NCBI RefSeq assembly: GCF_014198245.1
Contig: NZ_JACIHE010000001.1
Span: 1 to 64,000 of the forward strand
Source: Bradyrhizobium sp. cir1
Lineage (GTDB): Bacteria; Pseudomonadota; Alphaproteobacteria; Rhizobiales; Xanthobacteraceae
Reading direction: 5' to 3'
Length of the DNA stretch: 64,000 nucleotides
The position numbers and the translations under genes were made by a program. The notes beneath the pieces were generated by a model. The model saw nothing but the letters and a program-made list of their open reading frames with translations. It had not been told where the DNA came from and searched no databases. Positions 12,678-20,158 of this stretch are shown piece after piece. Numbering within the stretch: position 1 is the stretch's first letter; each line of letters begins with the position of its first letter.

Positions 12678-14152
12678 GGCTTGGCTCCCATCGCGTGGCT
12701 GGCGTGCGCGTCAGTGCCTTGCGCGTTGGTGCCTTGAGCATTAGCGGGTTGGGCGTTGCCGCCTTCGGCGAGCCCCTTGAGGGCTGCCTTGAGGTTGCTC
12801 TCGGCGTCGATCAGGAAGTTGGCGGAGGTGACGATGGCGTCGCCCTCAACAAGGCCGTCGCGGATCTCGACATAGCCGTCACCGCGCCGCCCCAGCTTGA
12901 CCTCGCGCGGCTCGAAGCGGCCCTGTCCCTTGTCGACCAGGACGGCCTGGCGGCTGCCGGTGTCGAGCACCGCGCTTTCGGCGACGCTGAGCACCGGCGC
13001 CGGATTGCCGGTATCGATTTCGGCATCGACATACATGTCGGGAAGCAGCGCAAGATCGGCGTTGGCGAGCTCGATCCGCAAGCGCGCCGTGCGCGTCTCC
13101 TTGTTCAGCTGCGGGTAGATCACGCTGATCCGGCCCTTGAAATCCCGGCCTGGATAGCTGCGCGCGCGTACCGTCACGGGCTGGTCGACGGCGATGCCGC
13201 CGAGGTCGCGCTCGGCGACGTCGACGGTGGCCCACACCAGCGAGATGTCGGCGATGCGAAACAGGATGTCGCCGGGCTGGGCGCGCATGCCGTCGATCGC
13301 GTTGCGCTGGAGCACGATGCCGTCACGCGGCGACGACCACTGGATGGTGATCGGGACCGAGTGGCTCTTCTCCATCTCGGCGATGACGGGCTCGGGGACG
13401 TCGAGGTTAACCAGCCGCTGCCGCGAGCCCCGGCCGTAGGGCTCGATGCCTGCGGTGGTCTTCGAGGTGATGGTGGCAAGATATTCGGCCGCCGCGGACG
13501 ACACCGCCGGACTGTAGATCTCCATCAACGGCTGCCCCCTGGTCACGCGGCTTCCGGTGGTGACGTCGGCGACCTTCTGCACAAAACTCTCGGCGCGCAT
13601 GGCAATCACCGAGATCCGGCGCTCGTCGAGCTGGATCGTGCCGGGCGCGCGCACCAGCATCCGCAGCCGGCGCAGTTCGGCCGGCTCGGACTTGACGCCG
13701 CTGCGCTGGATCTTGCCGGGCGACAGCTTCACCGAGCCGTCGTCGATGTCGTCGCCCTCATAGACGGGGATGTAGTCCATCCCCATCGAGTCCTTCTTCG
13801 GCACCGGCGAGGTGTCGGGCAGGCCCATCGGGTTGCGGTAATATTTGATCTTGCGATCGCCCTTGTGCTCAGTCCCGTGCTCGGCTGTGCTCATCGTTGC
13901 CGGCTGGTCGGAGGCGTCGGACGGCGCCGGCACGGCGACATAGTCGCGGCCGTCGTCGGTCTTCTTCGGCGTCGGCGAATAGAGCGGCTTGCCGTCCGGG
14001 TCCTGGTAATAGAGCGGGGCGGGCGCATCCGCCGCGTTGGCGGCGGACAAGACTGGATCGTCGTTCGGCGGCAGCCGGCTGCCGGCGAACAGCGCGACGC
14101 CTGCCGCTGCGACAACCGCAGCGGCACTGCCGATAAGGCGGCTCCTGCTCAT
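12674..14152 (-). CDS. cusB: RND periplasmic adaptor, CusB-type, with heavy-metal-binding repeats
   Basis: A 492-residue membrane fusion protein for the CusA pump. After an N-terminal anchor (residues 8-25) come two HMBD-like repeats. The second is canonical (YYRNPMGLPDTSPVPKKDSM, then GMDYIPVY). The first (YYQDPDGKPLYSPTPKK, then TDDGRDYVAVP) has lost the Met residues that bind metal. Barrel and lipoyl domains follow (APGTIQLDERRI, SPRDGIVLQRN, RIADISLVWATVDVAE). The C-terminus is a low-complexity Asn/Ala/Gln-rich tail ending HASHAMGAKP, possibly another metal-binding patch. It overlaps cusA and the upstream gene by four bases each. Confidence 0.92.
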   Translation of the reverse strand: MSRSRLIGSAAAVVAAAGVALFAGSRLPPNDDPVLSAANAADAPAPLYYQDPDGKPLYSPTPKKTDDGRDYVAVPAPSDASDQPATMSTAEHGTEHKGDRKIKYYRNPMGLPDTSPVPKKDSMGMDYIPVYEGDDIDDGSVKLSPGKIQRSGVKSEPAELRRLRMLVRAPGTIQLDERRISVIAMRAESFVQKVADVTTGSRVTRGQPLMEIYSPAVSSAAAEYLATITSKTTAGIEPYGRGSRQRLVNLDVPEPVIAEMEKSHSVPITIQWSSPRDGIVLQRNAIDGMRAQPGDILFRIADISLVWATVDVAERDLGGIAVDQPVTVRARSYPGRDFKGRISVIYPQLNKETRTARLRIELANADLALLPDMYVDAEIDTGNPAPVLSVAESAVLDTGSRQAVLVDKGQGRFEPREVKLGRRGDGYVEIRDGLVEGDAIVTSANFLIDAESNLKAALKGLAEGGNAQPANAQGTNAQGTDAHASHAMGAKP

Positions 14153-14547
14153 TGCTCGGCCGTGACGACGAGCTTGTTGTCGACCGTGCCGCTTTCGCCC
14201 TGCACCTTGGCGCCGAGCGAAAGCTGCCAGCGTCCGGCCATGCCGAAGGTCGCCTTGAAACGGTAGGTGCCGGGCTCGCTGCCCGGCACCGGCGTGACCT
14301 TGGTGGCCATCTCCTGCATCCCGTCGGGCGCCATGTCGAGCCGGCTGGCGAACACCACGGCATCAGGCACCGTCTTGCCGGAGGTCTTGTCGACCAGCCG
14401 CACCGTCACGATGCGATCGGCGCCGGCCTTGACGGTCGGCTGCACGAGCTGGAATTCGTAGTTCTTGATCTCGGCGCGCGCGGCAGTCGCGAACGTGGTG
14501 GCGATCAGCGCGGCCATGGCGGCACGCGCGAGGTTGGAGGTTGTCAT
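14149..14547 (-). CDS. FixH/YtkA-like periplasmic protein of the copper-efflux operon
   Basis: The 132-residue exported protein starts MTTSNLARAAM with a signal peptide ending near ARAEI (about residue 25). A beta-sandwich follows with YEFQLVQPTVKAGADRIVTVRL and GTYRFKATFGMAGRWQLSLGA, the pattern of the YtkA/FixH family often found next to CusB. The start at 14547 is set by GAGGAA eight bases upstream. Its stop overlaps the cusB start, so it is cotranslated with the pump. It probably helps copper handling or adaptor assembly; the exact role is unknown. Confidence 0.8.
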   Translation of the reverse strand: MTTSNLARAAMAALIATTFATAARAEIKNYEFQLVQPTVKAGADRIVTVRLVDKTSGKTVPDAVVFASRLDMAPDGMQEMATKVTPVPGSEPGTYRFKATFGMAGRWQLSLGAKVQGESGTVDNKLVVTAEQ

Positions 14548-14667
14548 GTTTTCAATTCCTCGATGGGTCTGATGGGAGCCGCACGCAACGACGTGACGTG
14601 TTGCGGACGGCAGGCAGCGATGCGCGCCGGTTGCGGCACGCATGTTCACCAGGCGCCCAGGCGCCTG

Positions 14668-15030
14668 TCAGACGATCGATCGAGGTGGGTGGTCCGGAGG
14701 TGGGCGGACGAGGCCGTCGACGATGGCATCATCGAGCGGCCGAAGCAGCGCGAGAGGACGCGCATAGCGGATTGCGGTTGCGACCGCAGGCCCGGACTGC
14801 AACACCTTCAGCATGCAGATCGCGAGGAGCGGGCAGTCCTGGCACTGCTTGCTGTTCTGCTCGTCGGGGCAGCACGGCATGTCGGCCGACATGTCCTGCG
14901 CGTCGGTCATCTGCATGTCGCTCGCCATCAGAGGTTCCGCCGCTGCTGGTGGTGTCACCAGCGGCGCAGCCATCAGCCCCGCGGTCACGAGGACCGCGAG
15001 AACAAGCCTGAGGATGCGACGAGCCATCAT
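14668..15030 (-). CDS. small exported Cys/Met-rich protein heading the cus operon
   Basis: A 120-residue protein with a signal peptide of about 31 residues (MARRILRLVLAVLVTAGLMA). The mature part begins with a Met/Asp-rich segment (MASDMQMTDAQDMSADM) and a cysteine cluster CCPDEQNSKQCQDCPLLAIC, containing five cysteines in 20 residues. This composition suggests Cu(I) binding in the periplasm, which is inference. The start could be the first or second Met (15030 or 15027). It is 120 bases upstream of the FixH-like gene on the same strand, and an inverted repeat lies just upstream at 15040-15090. Confidence 0.75.
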   Translation of the reverse strand: MMARRILRLVLAVLVTAGLMAAPLVTPPAAAEPLMASDMQMTDAQDMSADMPCCPDEQNSKQCQDCPLLAICMLKVLQSGPAVATAIRYARPLALLRPLDDAIVDGLVRPPPDHPPRSIV

Positions 15031-15039
15031 GGTGCGACA

Positions 15040-15090
15040 CTCTCACACGGTGGCAACACTGGAAAGTCCCCCGCTTCACAAGTGTGAGAG
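15040..15090. promoter_or_regulatory. inverted repeat upstream of the cus operon (possible operator or leader hairpin)
   Basis: CTCTCACAC at 15040-15048 and GTGTGAGAG at 15082-15090 are perfect nine-base arms separated by 33 bases, starting 10 bases before the first cus-operon start codon. The sequence does not match a CueR or CopY box that I recognise. It could be a repressor site pair or an RNA hairpin masking the ribosome binding site. Confidence 0.45.
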
Positions 15091-15151
15091 CAGGGAGCGC
15101 TGGTGGTTAACCGTTTCGAGCGATCGCGGAGTACCATGTTATTGCGCAATC

Positions 15152-15406
15152 CTAATGGGATTTGGGGCCTCCCTGATAACGCCATCTGGATGCGTCGACC
15201 GTCGGCGCGGTGGCGGGCGGCGCAGGAACTTGCGGATCATAGGCCAACGCAGAATACGGGCCTTGCGGTAGGACAAACGCTCTGGATTGCGTGGTTTGCC
15301 TGGCCTCATTAGGCCAATAGCTCCTGTCGGAAATGGTCGAACCCGCATTGGCGCTGGCCGGTACGGCCACGAGAAGCGAGAGTGCGAGAAGGCTTTTCGT
15401 CAACAT
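15152..15406 (-). CDS. small exported GGPK-tail protein, probable ECF sigma regulon member
   Basis: An 84-residue protein starting MLTKSLLALSLLVAVPASANA with a clear signal peptide (cleavage near ANAG). The mature part contains STISDRSYWPNEARQ, a Pro/Ala-rich middle and a WRYQGGPKSH end. Proteins with this ending are recurrent in Bradyrhizobium but have no known function. It has no cysteines. The ATG at 15406 is preferred over longer frames because GGAGCCGG precedes it and the signal peptide starts there. A perfect GTAACC-N16-CGAA sigma promoter lies 56-81 bases upstream, matching the promoter of the neighbouring sigma gene, so it is probably controlled by that sigma factor. Confidence 0.75.
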   Translation of the reverse strand: MLTKSLLALSLLVAVPASANAGSTISDRSYWPNEARQTTQSRAFVLPQGPYSALAYDPQVPAPPATAPTVDASRWRYQGGPKSH

Positions 15407-15461
15407 AGTTCCGGCTCCATCATTTGTGCGGAAGCGCCTCCGTTGCGCTTCTCTTGAGGAG

Positions 15462-15487
15462 TTCGGAGCCATTCGCGAGATGGTTAC
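15462..15487 (-). promoter_or_regulatory. SigF-type ECF promoter (GTAACC-N16-CGAA) for the GGPK-tail protein
   Basis: On the minus strand GTAACC (15487-15482) is followed by exactly 16 bases and CGAA (15465-15462). This is the motif known for Caulobacter SigF promoters. The implied transcript would start about 50 bases before the ATG at 15406. The element lies just past the nrsF stop. Confidence 0.75.
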
Positions 15488-15515
15488 AGGCTCACGCCGA
15501 CGTGAGTGCGGCCTC

Positions 15516-16157
15516 TTACCAGCGCAACAGCCGGGGTCCCAACAATGCGCCTGCGAGGGTGCACAGCACGATCGTACCGCCATACCAGAGCGCGACGAAG
15601 GGCAGTGAGTCGTCGGTGCAGTGAAGCGCATAGGCCGTCGCGCTCATGCCACCTGCGACGAGCCCGCTGAAGGCACCTGTGCGGACCAGATTGGTCGGAG
15701 CCGCCTGTCGCACGGCCCAGATGACGACGGCAAACGGGACGACCGCGATGATCGGAATCGAGATGAGGCATTCGAGCCATTGATCGCCCATCACCATCCC
15801 GTCCCAGTGTGAACTCGGCGCCTGCCCAAGGCTGACGCCGGCAAGCAGGAGGATTGCCACAAAAGGCAGTGCCGCGAGGCCCGGGGATACTCTTCGTTCC
15901 CCGCCAGGCCGCGCCAGCCGTGCCAGATAGACCGCCGCCGCGCCTGTGGTGCCGAACGCGAATACGATCTTCAGGAGCAGAAAAATCAGGGTGCGTGGCG
16001 TGGTCAGGTCGGTGCGGACACCAAGTGCCAAAAACGCGACGCCGATCGCAATGGCCATTCCAACCACGAGCGCAATGCCGACGCTGCGGTTGACCTGCCG
16101 CCGGTTGACCGGTTCGACACCCGCGCTGAGCGCGCTGATCAGCTCGTCCGTCTTCAT
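15516..16157 (-). CDS. nrsF: NrsF-family (DUF1109) anti-sigma membrane protein
   Basis: A 213-residue inner-membrane protein of six predicted TM segments (first at about residues 24-46). It matches the DUF1109/NrsF family that holds ECF SigF inactive until stress. Conserved cysteines are visible at residues 130 (WLEC) and 180 (ALHC), nearly the positions reported as essential in Caulobacter NrsF (131 and 181), with a further Cys at 199. Its ATG overlaps the sigma stop (ATGA), so the pair is translated together. In Caulobacter the system responds to heavy metals such as chromate and cadmium, which fits the efflux genes beside it. Confidence 0.88.
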   Translation of the reverse strand: MKTDELISALSAGVEPVNRRQVNRSVGIALVVGMAIAIGVAFLALGVRTDLTTPRTLIFLLLKIVFAFGTTGAAAVYLARLARPGGERRVSPGLAALPFVAILLLAGVSLGQAPSSHWDGMVMGDQWLECLISIPIIAVVPFAVVIWAVRQAAPTNLVRTGAFSGLVAGGMSATAYALHCTDDSLPFVALWYGGTIVLCTLAGALLGPRLLRW

Positions 16158-16711
16158 GTTTGCGTCCTCTGTGCGATCAACGCCGCCAGGGCCTTCAGCC
16201 CGCGATGAATATTGACCTTCACGCCCGATTCCGAGATGCGGCAGCGCTGTGCCGCTTCAGCGACGCTCAGCCCGTCGAGTTTCACGGCCTCGATCGCGCA
16301 TTGCATCTTTTCCGGCAGGTGTTTGAGCAACCGCCTGAGATCGAAGCTGCTCTCGGCGCTGAGGTGATCGTCATTGGCAATGACGTCGCCCGCCTCGTCG
16401 ATCGGCACGTCGGTCACCGAGGCCCGGTTTCGGCGGAGAAAATCGATCAGCTTGTAGCGCGCGATCGCGTGCACCCAGGGCGTCAACGGCTCTGCAGGAT
16501 CGTAGGTGTGACGCTGGATGTGGATCGCCAGCACCGCCTCCTGAACCAGATCCTCGGCTTCCGTGGCACCCCGGCCTATCCTGGCAAGCTTGCCCTTGTA
16601 ATAGGCGCGCAAATGGCGGCTCAGCCGCTCAAGCAGCACGCGATGTGCCGCGGCGTCGCCGTCCTGGCTGGCGAGCATCAATGCCCTGAGCTCGGTTTCC
16701 GGTGATCTCAT
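16154..16711 (-). CDS. sigF: ECF-type RNA polymerase sigma factor, SigF-like
   Basis: A 185-residue group 4 sigma factor. Region 2 contains YYKGKLARIGRGATEAEDLVQEAVLAIH and PLTPWVHAIARYKLIDFLRR. Region 4 contains LPEKMQCAIEAVKLDGLSVAEAAQRCRISESGVKVNIHRGLKAL. ATG at 16711 is taken as the start; GTG six bases upstream is also possible. The promoter just upstream is a perfect SigF-type motif, implying autoregulation and a very short leader of about 10 bases. It is coupled to nrsF by overlap. Confidence 0.9.
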   Translation of the reverse strand: MRSPETELRALMLASQDGDAAAHRVLLERLSRHLRAYYKGKLARIGRGATEAEDLVQEAVLAIHIQRHTYDPAEPLTPWVHAIARYKLIDFLRRNRASVTDVPIDEAGDVIANDDHLSAESSFDLRRLLKHLPEKMQCAIEAVKLDGLSVAEAAQRCRISESGVKVNIHRGLKALAALIAQRTQT

Positions 16712-16727
16712 ACCCACTTGGCTTTAG

Positions 16728-16753
16728 TTCGGCCGTTCCGCCGCGCCGGTTAC
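16728..16753 (-). promoter_or_regulatory. SigF-type ECF promoter (GTAACC-N16-CGAA) for sigF-nrsF
   Basis: On the minus strand GTAACC (16753-16748), a 16-base spacer and CGAA (16731-16728) lie immediately before the sigma gene. It is identical in both boxes and in spacing to the copy at 15462-15487. The distance to the ATG leaves almost no leader. Confidence 0.8.
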
Positions 16754-16831
16754 ACCCGGTTTGAAAGATTCTCATTTTTCTTTTGGACGGGAAACGCGCG
16801 AGGGGCGGATTTGCATCTGGACCAGACGCGG

Positions 16832-16865
16832 AAAGGCCCCAGCCCGGGGCTGACCGGCTGAGGCC
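16832..16865 (-). terminator. possible terminator hairpin downstream of pepT
   Basis: Read on the minus strand, GGCCTCAGCC pairs with GGCTGGGGCC (one G-U) around an 11-base loop, and is followed by TTTCC. The T-run is short, so termination is uncertain. Confidence 0.35.
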
Positions 16866-16982
16866 TTATGTGAATGTGATCACAATCTTCGTCCTTGGGA
16901 CTTGGATCAGCAACTTGCCCCGCGCCGGATCGTTCCGTGGGCCTGGAGTTATTTCGCGCCCATTGCCGGGATGAGGGCGCCC

Positions 16983-18233
16983 CTATGCCTTCTCCTCCCA
17001 GATCATGGCGAGATGGACGATGGTCTGCACCGCCTTCTCCATGTCCTGCCGGCTGACCCATTCGAGGCGCGAGTGGAAGGCGTGCTCGCCGGCGAAGATG
17101 TTGGGGCAGGGCAGGCCCATGAAGGACAGGCGCGAGCCGTCGGTGCCGCCGCGGATGGCGGTGCGCATCGGGCGCAGGCCGGCCCGGCGGATCGCCTCGA
17201 TCGCGTATTCGAGCACATGCGGGTGACGGTCGATCACCTGCTTCATGTTGCGGTACTGCTCCCTGACCTCGAACGTGTAGGTCGAGCGCGGATAGTCCTT
17301 CATCACGTCCTTGACGATATCCTCGAGCAGCGCCTCCTTCTCCTTCAGCCCTTCCTCGGTGAAGTCGCGGACGATGAAGGAAAGCGTTGCCTGCTCCAGC
17401 GCGCCGTCGATGCCGATCGGATGCAGAAAGCCCTGCTTGCCCGAGGTGGTCTCGGGCGAGCAGCCTTCCTTCGGCAGCCGCTCGACGATGGCGGCCGCGA
17501 TCTTGATCGCGTGCTCCATCTTGCCCTTGGCGTAGCCGGGATGGGCGCTGACGCCGTTGATGGTGATGGTGGCGCCGTCGGCCGAGAAGGTCTCGTCCTC
17601 GACGCAGCCGGCGCTCTCGCCGTCCATGGTGTAGCCGAAATCGGCCCCCAGCTTCTTCAGGTCGACATTGTCGACGCCGCGGCCGACCTCCTCGTCGGGC
17701 GTGAACAGGATCTTGATGGTGCCGTGCTTCAGTTGCGGATTGTTGATGAAGAAATGCGCGGCATCCATGATCTCGGCGACGCCGGCCTTGTTGTCGGCGC
17801 CCAGCAGCGTGGTGCCGTCGGTGGTGATGATGTCGTTGCCGATCTGGTTCTTCAGTGCCGGATGTTCAGTGAAGCGGATCACCTGGCTGGTGTCGCCCGG
17901 CAGCACGATATCGCCGCCGCGATAGTTCTTCACCATCTGCGGCTTGACGTCCTTGCCGGTGACGTCGGGCGAGGTGTCCATGTGCGAGCAGAAGCAGATC
18001 ACCGGTACCTTCTTGTCGGTGTTGGCCGGGATGGTGCCGTAGACATAGCCGTAATCGTCGAGATGGGCGTCAGCGACGCCCATGGCCCTCAGCTCGGCGG
18101 CGAGCACGCGGCCGAGATCCTTCTGCTTCTCGGTCGAGGGCGAACTGGGGGATTCCGGATCGGACTGGGTGTCGATGGTGACGTAGCGCAGGAAGCGCTC
18201 GGTCACGGTGTGCGAAAAGGTGAGGGAGGACAT
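16983..18233 (-). CDS. pepT: peptidase T (tripeptide aminopeptidase)
   Basis: A 416-residue cytoplasmic zinc peptidase of family M20B that releases the N-terminal residue from tripeptides. Metal and catalytic motifs are present in order: SHMDTSPD (about residues 83-90), LLGADNKAGVAEI, FTPDEEVGRGVDN, YTMDGES, and the C-terminal GEHAFHSRLEWVS. The dimerisation domain lies between about residues 210 and 320. Length matches the E. coli enzyme (about 408). It is a single gene, with the sigF promoter region downstream. Confidence 0.93.
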   Translation of the reverse strand: MSSLTFSHTVTERFLRYVTIDTQSDPESPSSPSTEKQKDLGRVLAAELRAMGVADAHLDDYGYVYGTIPANTDKKVPVICFCSHMDTSPDVTGKDVKPQMVKNYRGGDIVLPGDTSQVIRFTEHPALKNQIGNDIITTDGTTLLGADNKAGVAEIMDAAHFFINNPQLKHGTIKILFTPDEEVGRGVDNVDLKKLGADFGYTMDGESAGCVEDETFSADGATITINGVSAHPGYAKGKMEHAIKIAAAIVERLPKEGCSPETTSGKQGFLHPIGIDGALEQATLSFIVRDFTEEGLKEKEALLEDIVKDVMKDYPRSTYTFEVREQYRNMKQVIDRHPHVLEYAIEAIRRAGLRPMRTAIRGGTDGSRLSFMGLPCPNIFAGEHAFHSRLEWVSRQDMEKAVQTIVHLAMIWEEKA

Positions 18234-18350
18234 TTCTGGTCAAACCGCCGGGGCTTTTGGGAGCAGGTCTTAGGGAAGCAGGCGGTATACCAGAAAGCGG
18301 GCCGCGATGCGGCGGAACGGAATCGGGATCAGGCTTAACGAAAGGTCACC

Positions 18351-18665
18351 TCAGATCGCCTCTTTGAGTTCCTTGACCGGGCGGAATGCGACCTTCTTGC
18401 TGGCCTTGATGTGGATGGCTTCGCCGGTACCGGGATTGCGGCCGGTGCGGGCGGCGCGCTTGCGGACCTGGAGGATGCCGAGGCCGACGATGCGGACCCG
18501 GTCGCCTTTCTTCAGGTGCTTGGTGATCAGATCGACCATGTCGGTGAGGACGGCCTCGGCGTGCTTCTTGGACAGGTCCTGGCTCTCCGCGATATCGGCG
18601 GCGAGGTGCTTGAGCGTGATGGTGGCGGGAGCGGCTGCCTTCTTAGCCAAATCCTTCTTAGCCAT
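18351..18665 (-). CDS. HU-family DNA-binding protein
   Basis: The 104-residue protein has a Lys/Ala-rich N-terminal extension of about 20 residues (MAKKDLAKKAAAPATITLKH) followed by an HU/IHF fold: DLSKKHAEAVLTDMVDLITKHLKKGDRVRIVGLGILQVRKRAARTG in pieces, with the RNPGTGE arm motif and KKVAFRPVKELKEAI end. The start is fixed by GAGGAGG upstream of ATG at 18665; the five extra codons upstream include the ribosome binding site and are rejected. It is a nucleoid-associated, DNA-bending protein. The extension distinguishes it from ordinary HupB. Confidence 0.9.
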   Translation of the reverse strand: MAKKDLAKKAAAPATITLKHLAADIAESQDLSKKHAEAVLTDMVDLITKHLKKGDRVRIVGLGILQVRKRAARTGRNPGTGEAIHIKASKKVAFRPVKELKEAI

Positions 18666-18861
18666 GTCTGGCCTCCTCAATTGCAGGGGAAGCCCCGGAA
18701 AGGCCGGGAAAGCGTGGGGATCCCCTCTTAAATCGTGGAAGGCGTAGACGATTCGGGCGCGGGCTGACTATGCCACGGGTTCCCGACAGCCGCCGACGAT
18801 GGCCCACAGCCGCGAAAGGCGTCGAGAAGTTCGGGCTAAGGCTATGAAGGGATTGCCAAAA

Positions 18862-18938
<77 letters not shown>

Positions 18939-19050
18939 GTGGCTCGCTGAACGCGCGCGGAACGAGGGGGGACTTAAAGGCGGGGCTTGGTGAAGTCAAG
19001 GACGTTGCGCTTCGCCGGCACATCTCGGCTAAGCATTGCTCTGGAAAACG

Positions 19051-19075
19051 AAAAAGGCCGCCCGGAGGCGGCCTC
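19051..19075 (-). terminator. rho-independent terminator of the small membrane protein gene
   Basis: On the minus strand AGGCCGCC pairs with GGCGGCCT around a short loop and is followed by TTTTT. It lies 25 bases after the stop at 19100 and is the clearest intrinsic terminator in this part of the window. Confidence 0.8.
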
Positions 19076-19099
19076 GGGTCAGGTCCGAAGCAGGGCTTA

Positions 19100-19303
19100 T
19101 CAGCGAATCTCCGACGTACCCGCGTTGGTGATCGCGACAGGCTTGCCGGCCTTGATCACCTGGGTCGACTGGGCGGTCTGGCCGTAATCGGCGTTGGTAC
19201 GGGCAGCAATCCCGAAACCGGCCACTGCAATGCCGGCCACCAGCGCCACCACCACGATCTTCAGGTGGGTCGCACGATCAGCAGAGTGAATCGAGTGGTT
19301 CAT
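19100..19303 (-). CDS. small single-span membrane/exported protein, unknown function
   Basis: A 67-residue protein with a hydrophobic stretch at residues 15-34 (LKIVVVALVAGIAVAGFGIA). A short polar tail follows, containing QTAQSTQVIKAGKPVAITNAGT. GGGAGG seven bases before the ATG supports the start, and a strong terminator follows the stop, so it is a monocistronic, probably well-expressed gene. I recognise similar short proteins in Bradyrhizobium but know no function. It diverges from the marR gene at 19504. Confidence 0.75.
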   Translation of the reverse strand: MNHSIHSADRATHLKIVVVALVAGIAVAGFGIAARTNADYGQTAQSTQVIKAGKPVAITNAGTSEIR

Positions 19304-19503
19304 ATCAGCCTCCCGACGGGCTTTGCCGCCGTCTATGGGCTCTTCTTGTAAGGATCATCTGTTTCCGGATGGTTTCGCGGGTTCCGCAAAATGGTTTCAT
19401 CTGGCCGCCCGGCTGGTTTCGCCTCCTAATCGCATTTGAGGAGATCGGCCGGCCGCGGCGGCTCAGGCTTGGCACGCCCCAGCTTTCTTGGCAGAGGTGG
19501 ACG

Positions 19504-20016
19504 ATGAACCAGACACCGAGCAGGGACGGGTGGACTGCCCCCGAGCCTGGCGAGAGCGAGCCTGCGCCGGTCACCGCGATGCTGTCCTCGCGGCTGATGG
19601 TGCTCGCCAATTTGCTCAAGCGCGGCGCCATCCTGCGCTACAAGCGCCTCACCGGATTGTCCTCCGTCGAGTTCGGGCTCGTCGCCTCGCTCGGCCGGCG
19701 CCCGCCGATGAGCGTGGCGCGGCTCGCCGAGGCCGTCGGCCAGGACAAGGGCCAGATCAGCCGTGCGCTGGCCAATCTGGTGTCGCGCAAGCTGATCGCG
19801 AAGTCGGCAAATCCGAAGGATAGTCGCGAGGTGCTGATCTCGCTCACCGCGGCGGGCCTCGCCGCGCATGATGCGATCGTCGAAGGCGCGCAGGAGCGCA
19901 ACCGCCGCCTGCTGGAACATCTGAGCCCAGCCGAGTTCGACATGCTGTTGCAGCAGGTCGATCAGCTCACGGCGATCGCTGCCGAGATGCTCGAGAGCGA
20001 GAAGAATGCGCGCTGA
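19504..20016 (+). CDS. MarR-family transcriptional regulator
   Basis: A 170-residue winged-helix regulator. The DNA-binding core reads LSSVEFGLVASLGRRPPMSVARLAEAVGQDKGQISRALANLVSRKLI, followed by the wing KSANPKDSREVLISLTAAG and dimerisation helices. The start MNQTPSR at 19504 has AGAGGTGG upstream; the longer frame is not needed. The next gene on the same strand is a siderophore receptor 142 bases away, so it may regulate that gene, but MarR targets cannot be read from sequence. Confidence 0.88.
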   Translation: MNQTPSRDGWTAPEPGESEPAPVTAMLSSRLMVLANLLKRGAILRYKRLTGLSSVEFGLVASLGRRPPMSVARLAEAVGQDKGQISRALANLVSRKLIAKSANPKDSREVLISLTAAGLAAHDAIVEGAQERNRRLLEHLSPAEFDMLLQQVDQLTAIAAEMLESEKNAR

Positions 20017-20044
20017 CGTTCCGATAGTCCCCGGGAACAATGGA

Positions 20045-20069
20045 TCTCTTCTAAGAGTCTCTCTAAGAG
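20045..20069. promoter_or_regulatory. tandem TCTCT(T)CTAAGAG repeat upstream of the siderophore receptor
   Basis: TCTCTTCTAAGAG (20045-20057) is followed directly by TCTCTCTAAGAG (20058-20069). TTCTAA-type half-sites recall rhizobial iron control elements bound by Irr, but the match is partial. Its place about 90 bases before the receptor start makes a regulatory role plausible. Confidence 0.3.
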
Positions 20070-20158
20070 GCTTTCAATTAGGGAAATCGCGCGCCCTCAC
20101 ATAAGCGTCACCGCAAGCGTATGCCGTCCCGGGGACACGGCGGCATGACGCATCAAAC

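Noticed and set aside
15152..15631. Longer 159-codon version of the GGPK-tail protein
   Set aside because: The extra 75 codons cover the sigma promoter and part of nrsF; the signal peptide begins at 15406.
16902..18338. A 478-codon plus-strand frame opposite pepT
   Set aside because: It is antisense to a clear peptidase T gene and has a His/Asp/Arg composition typical of such shadows.
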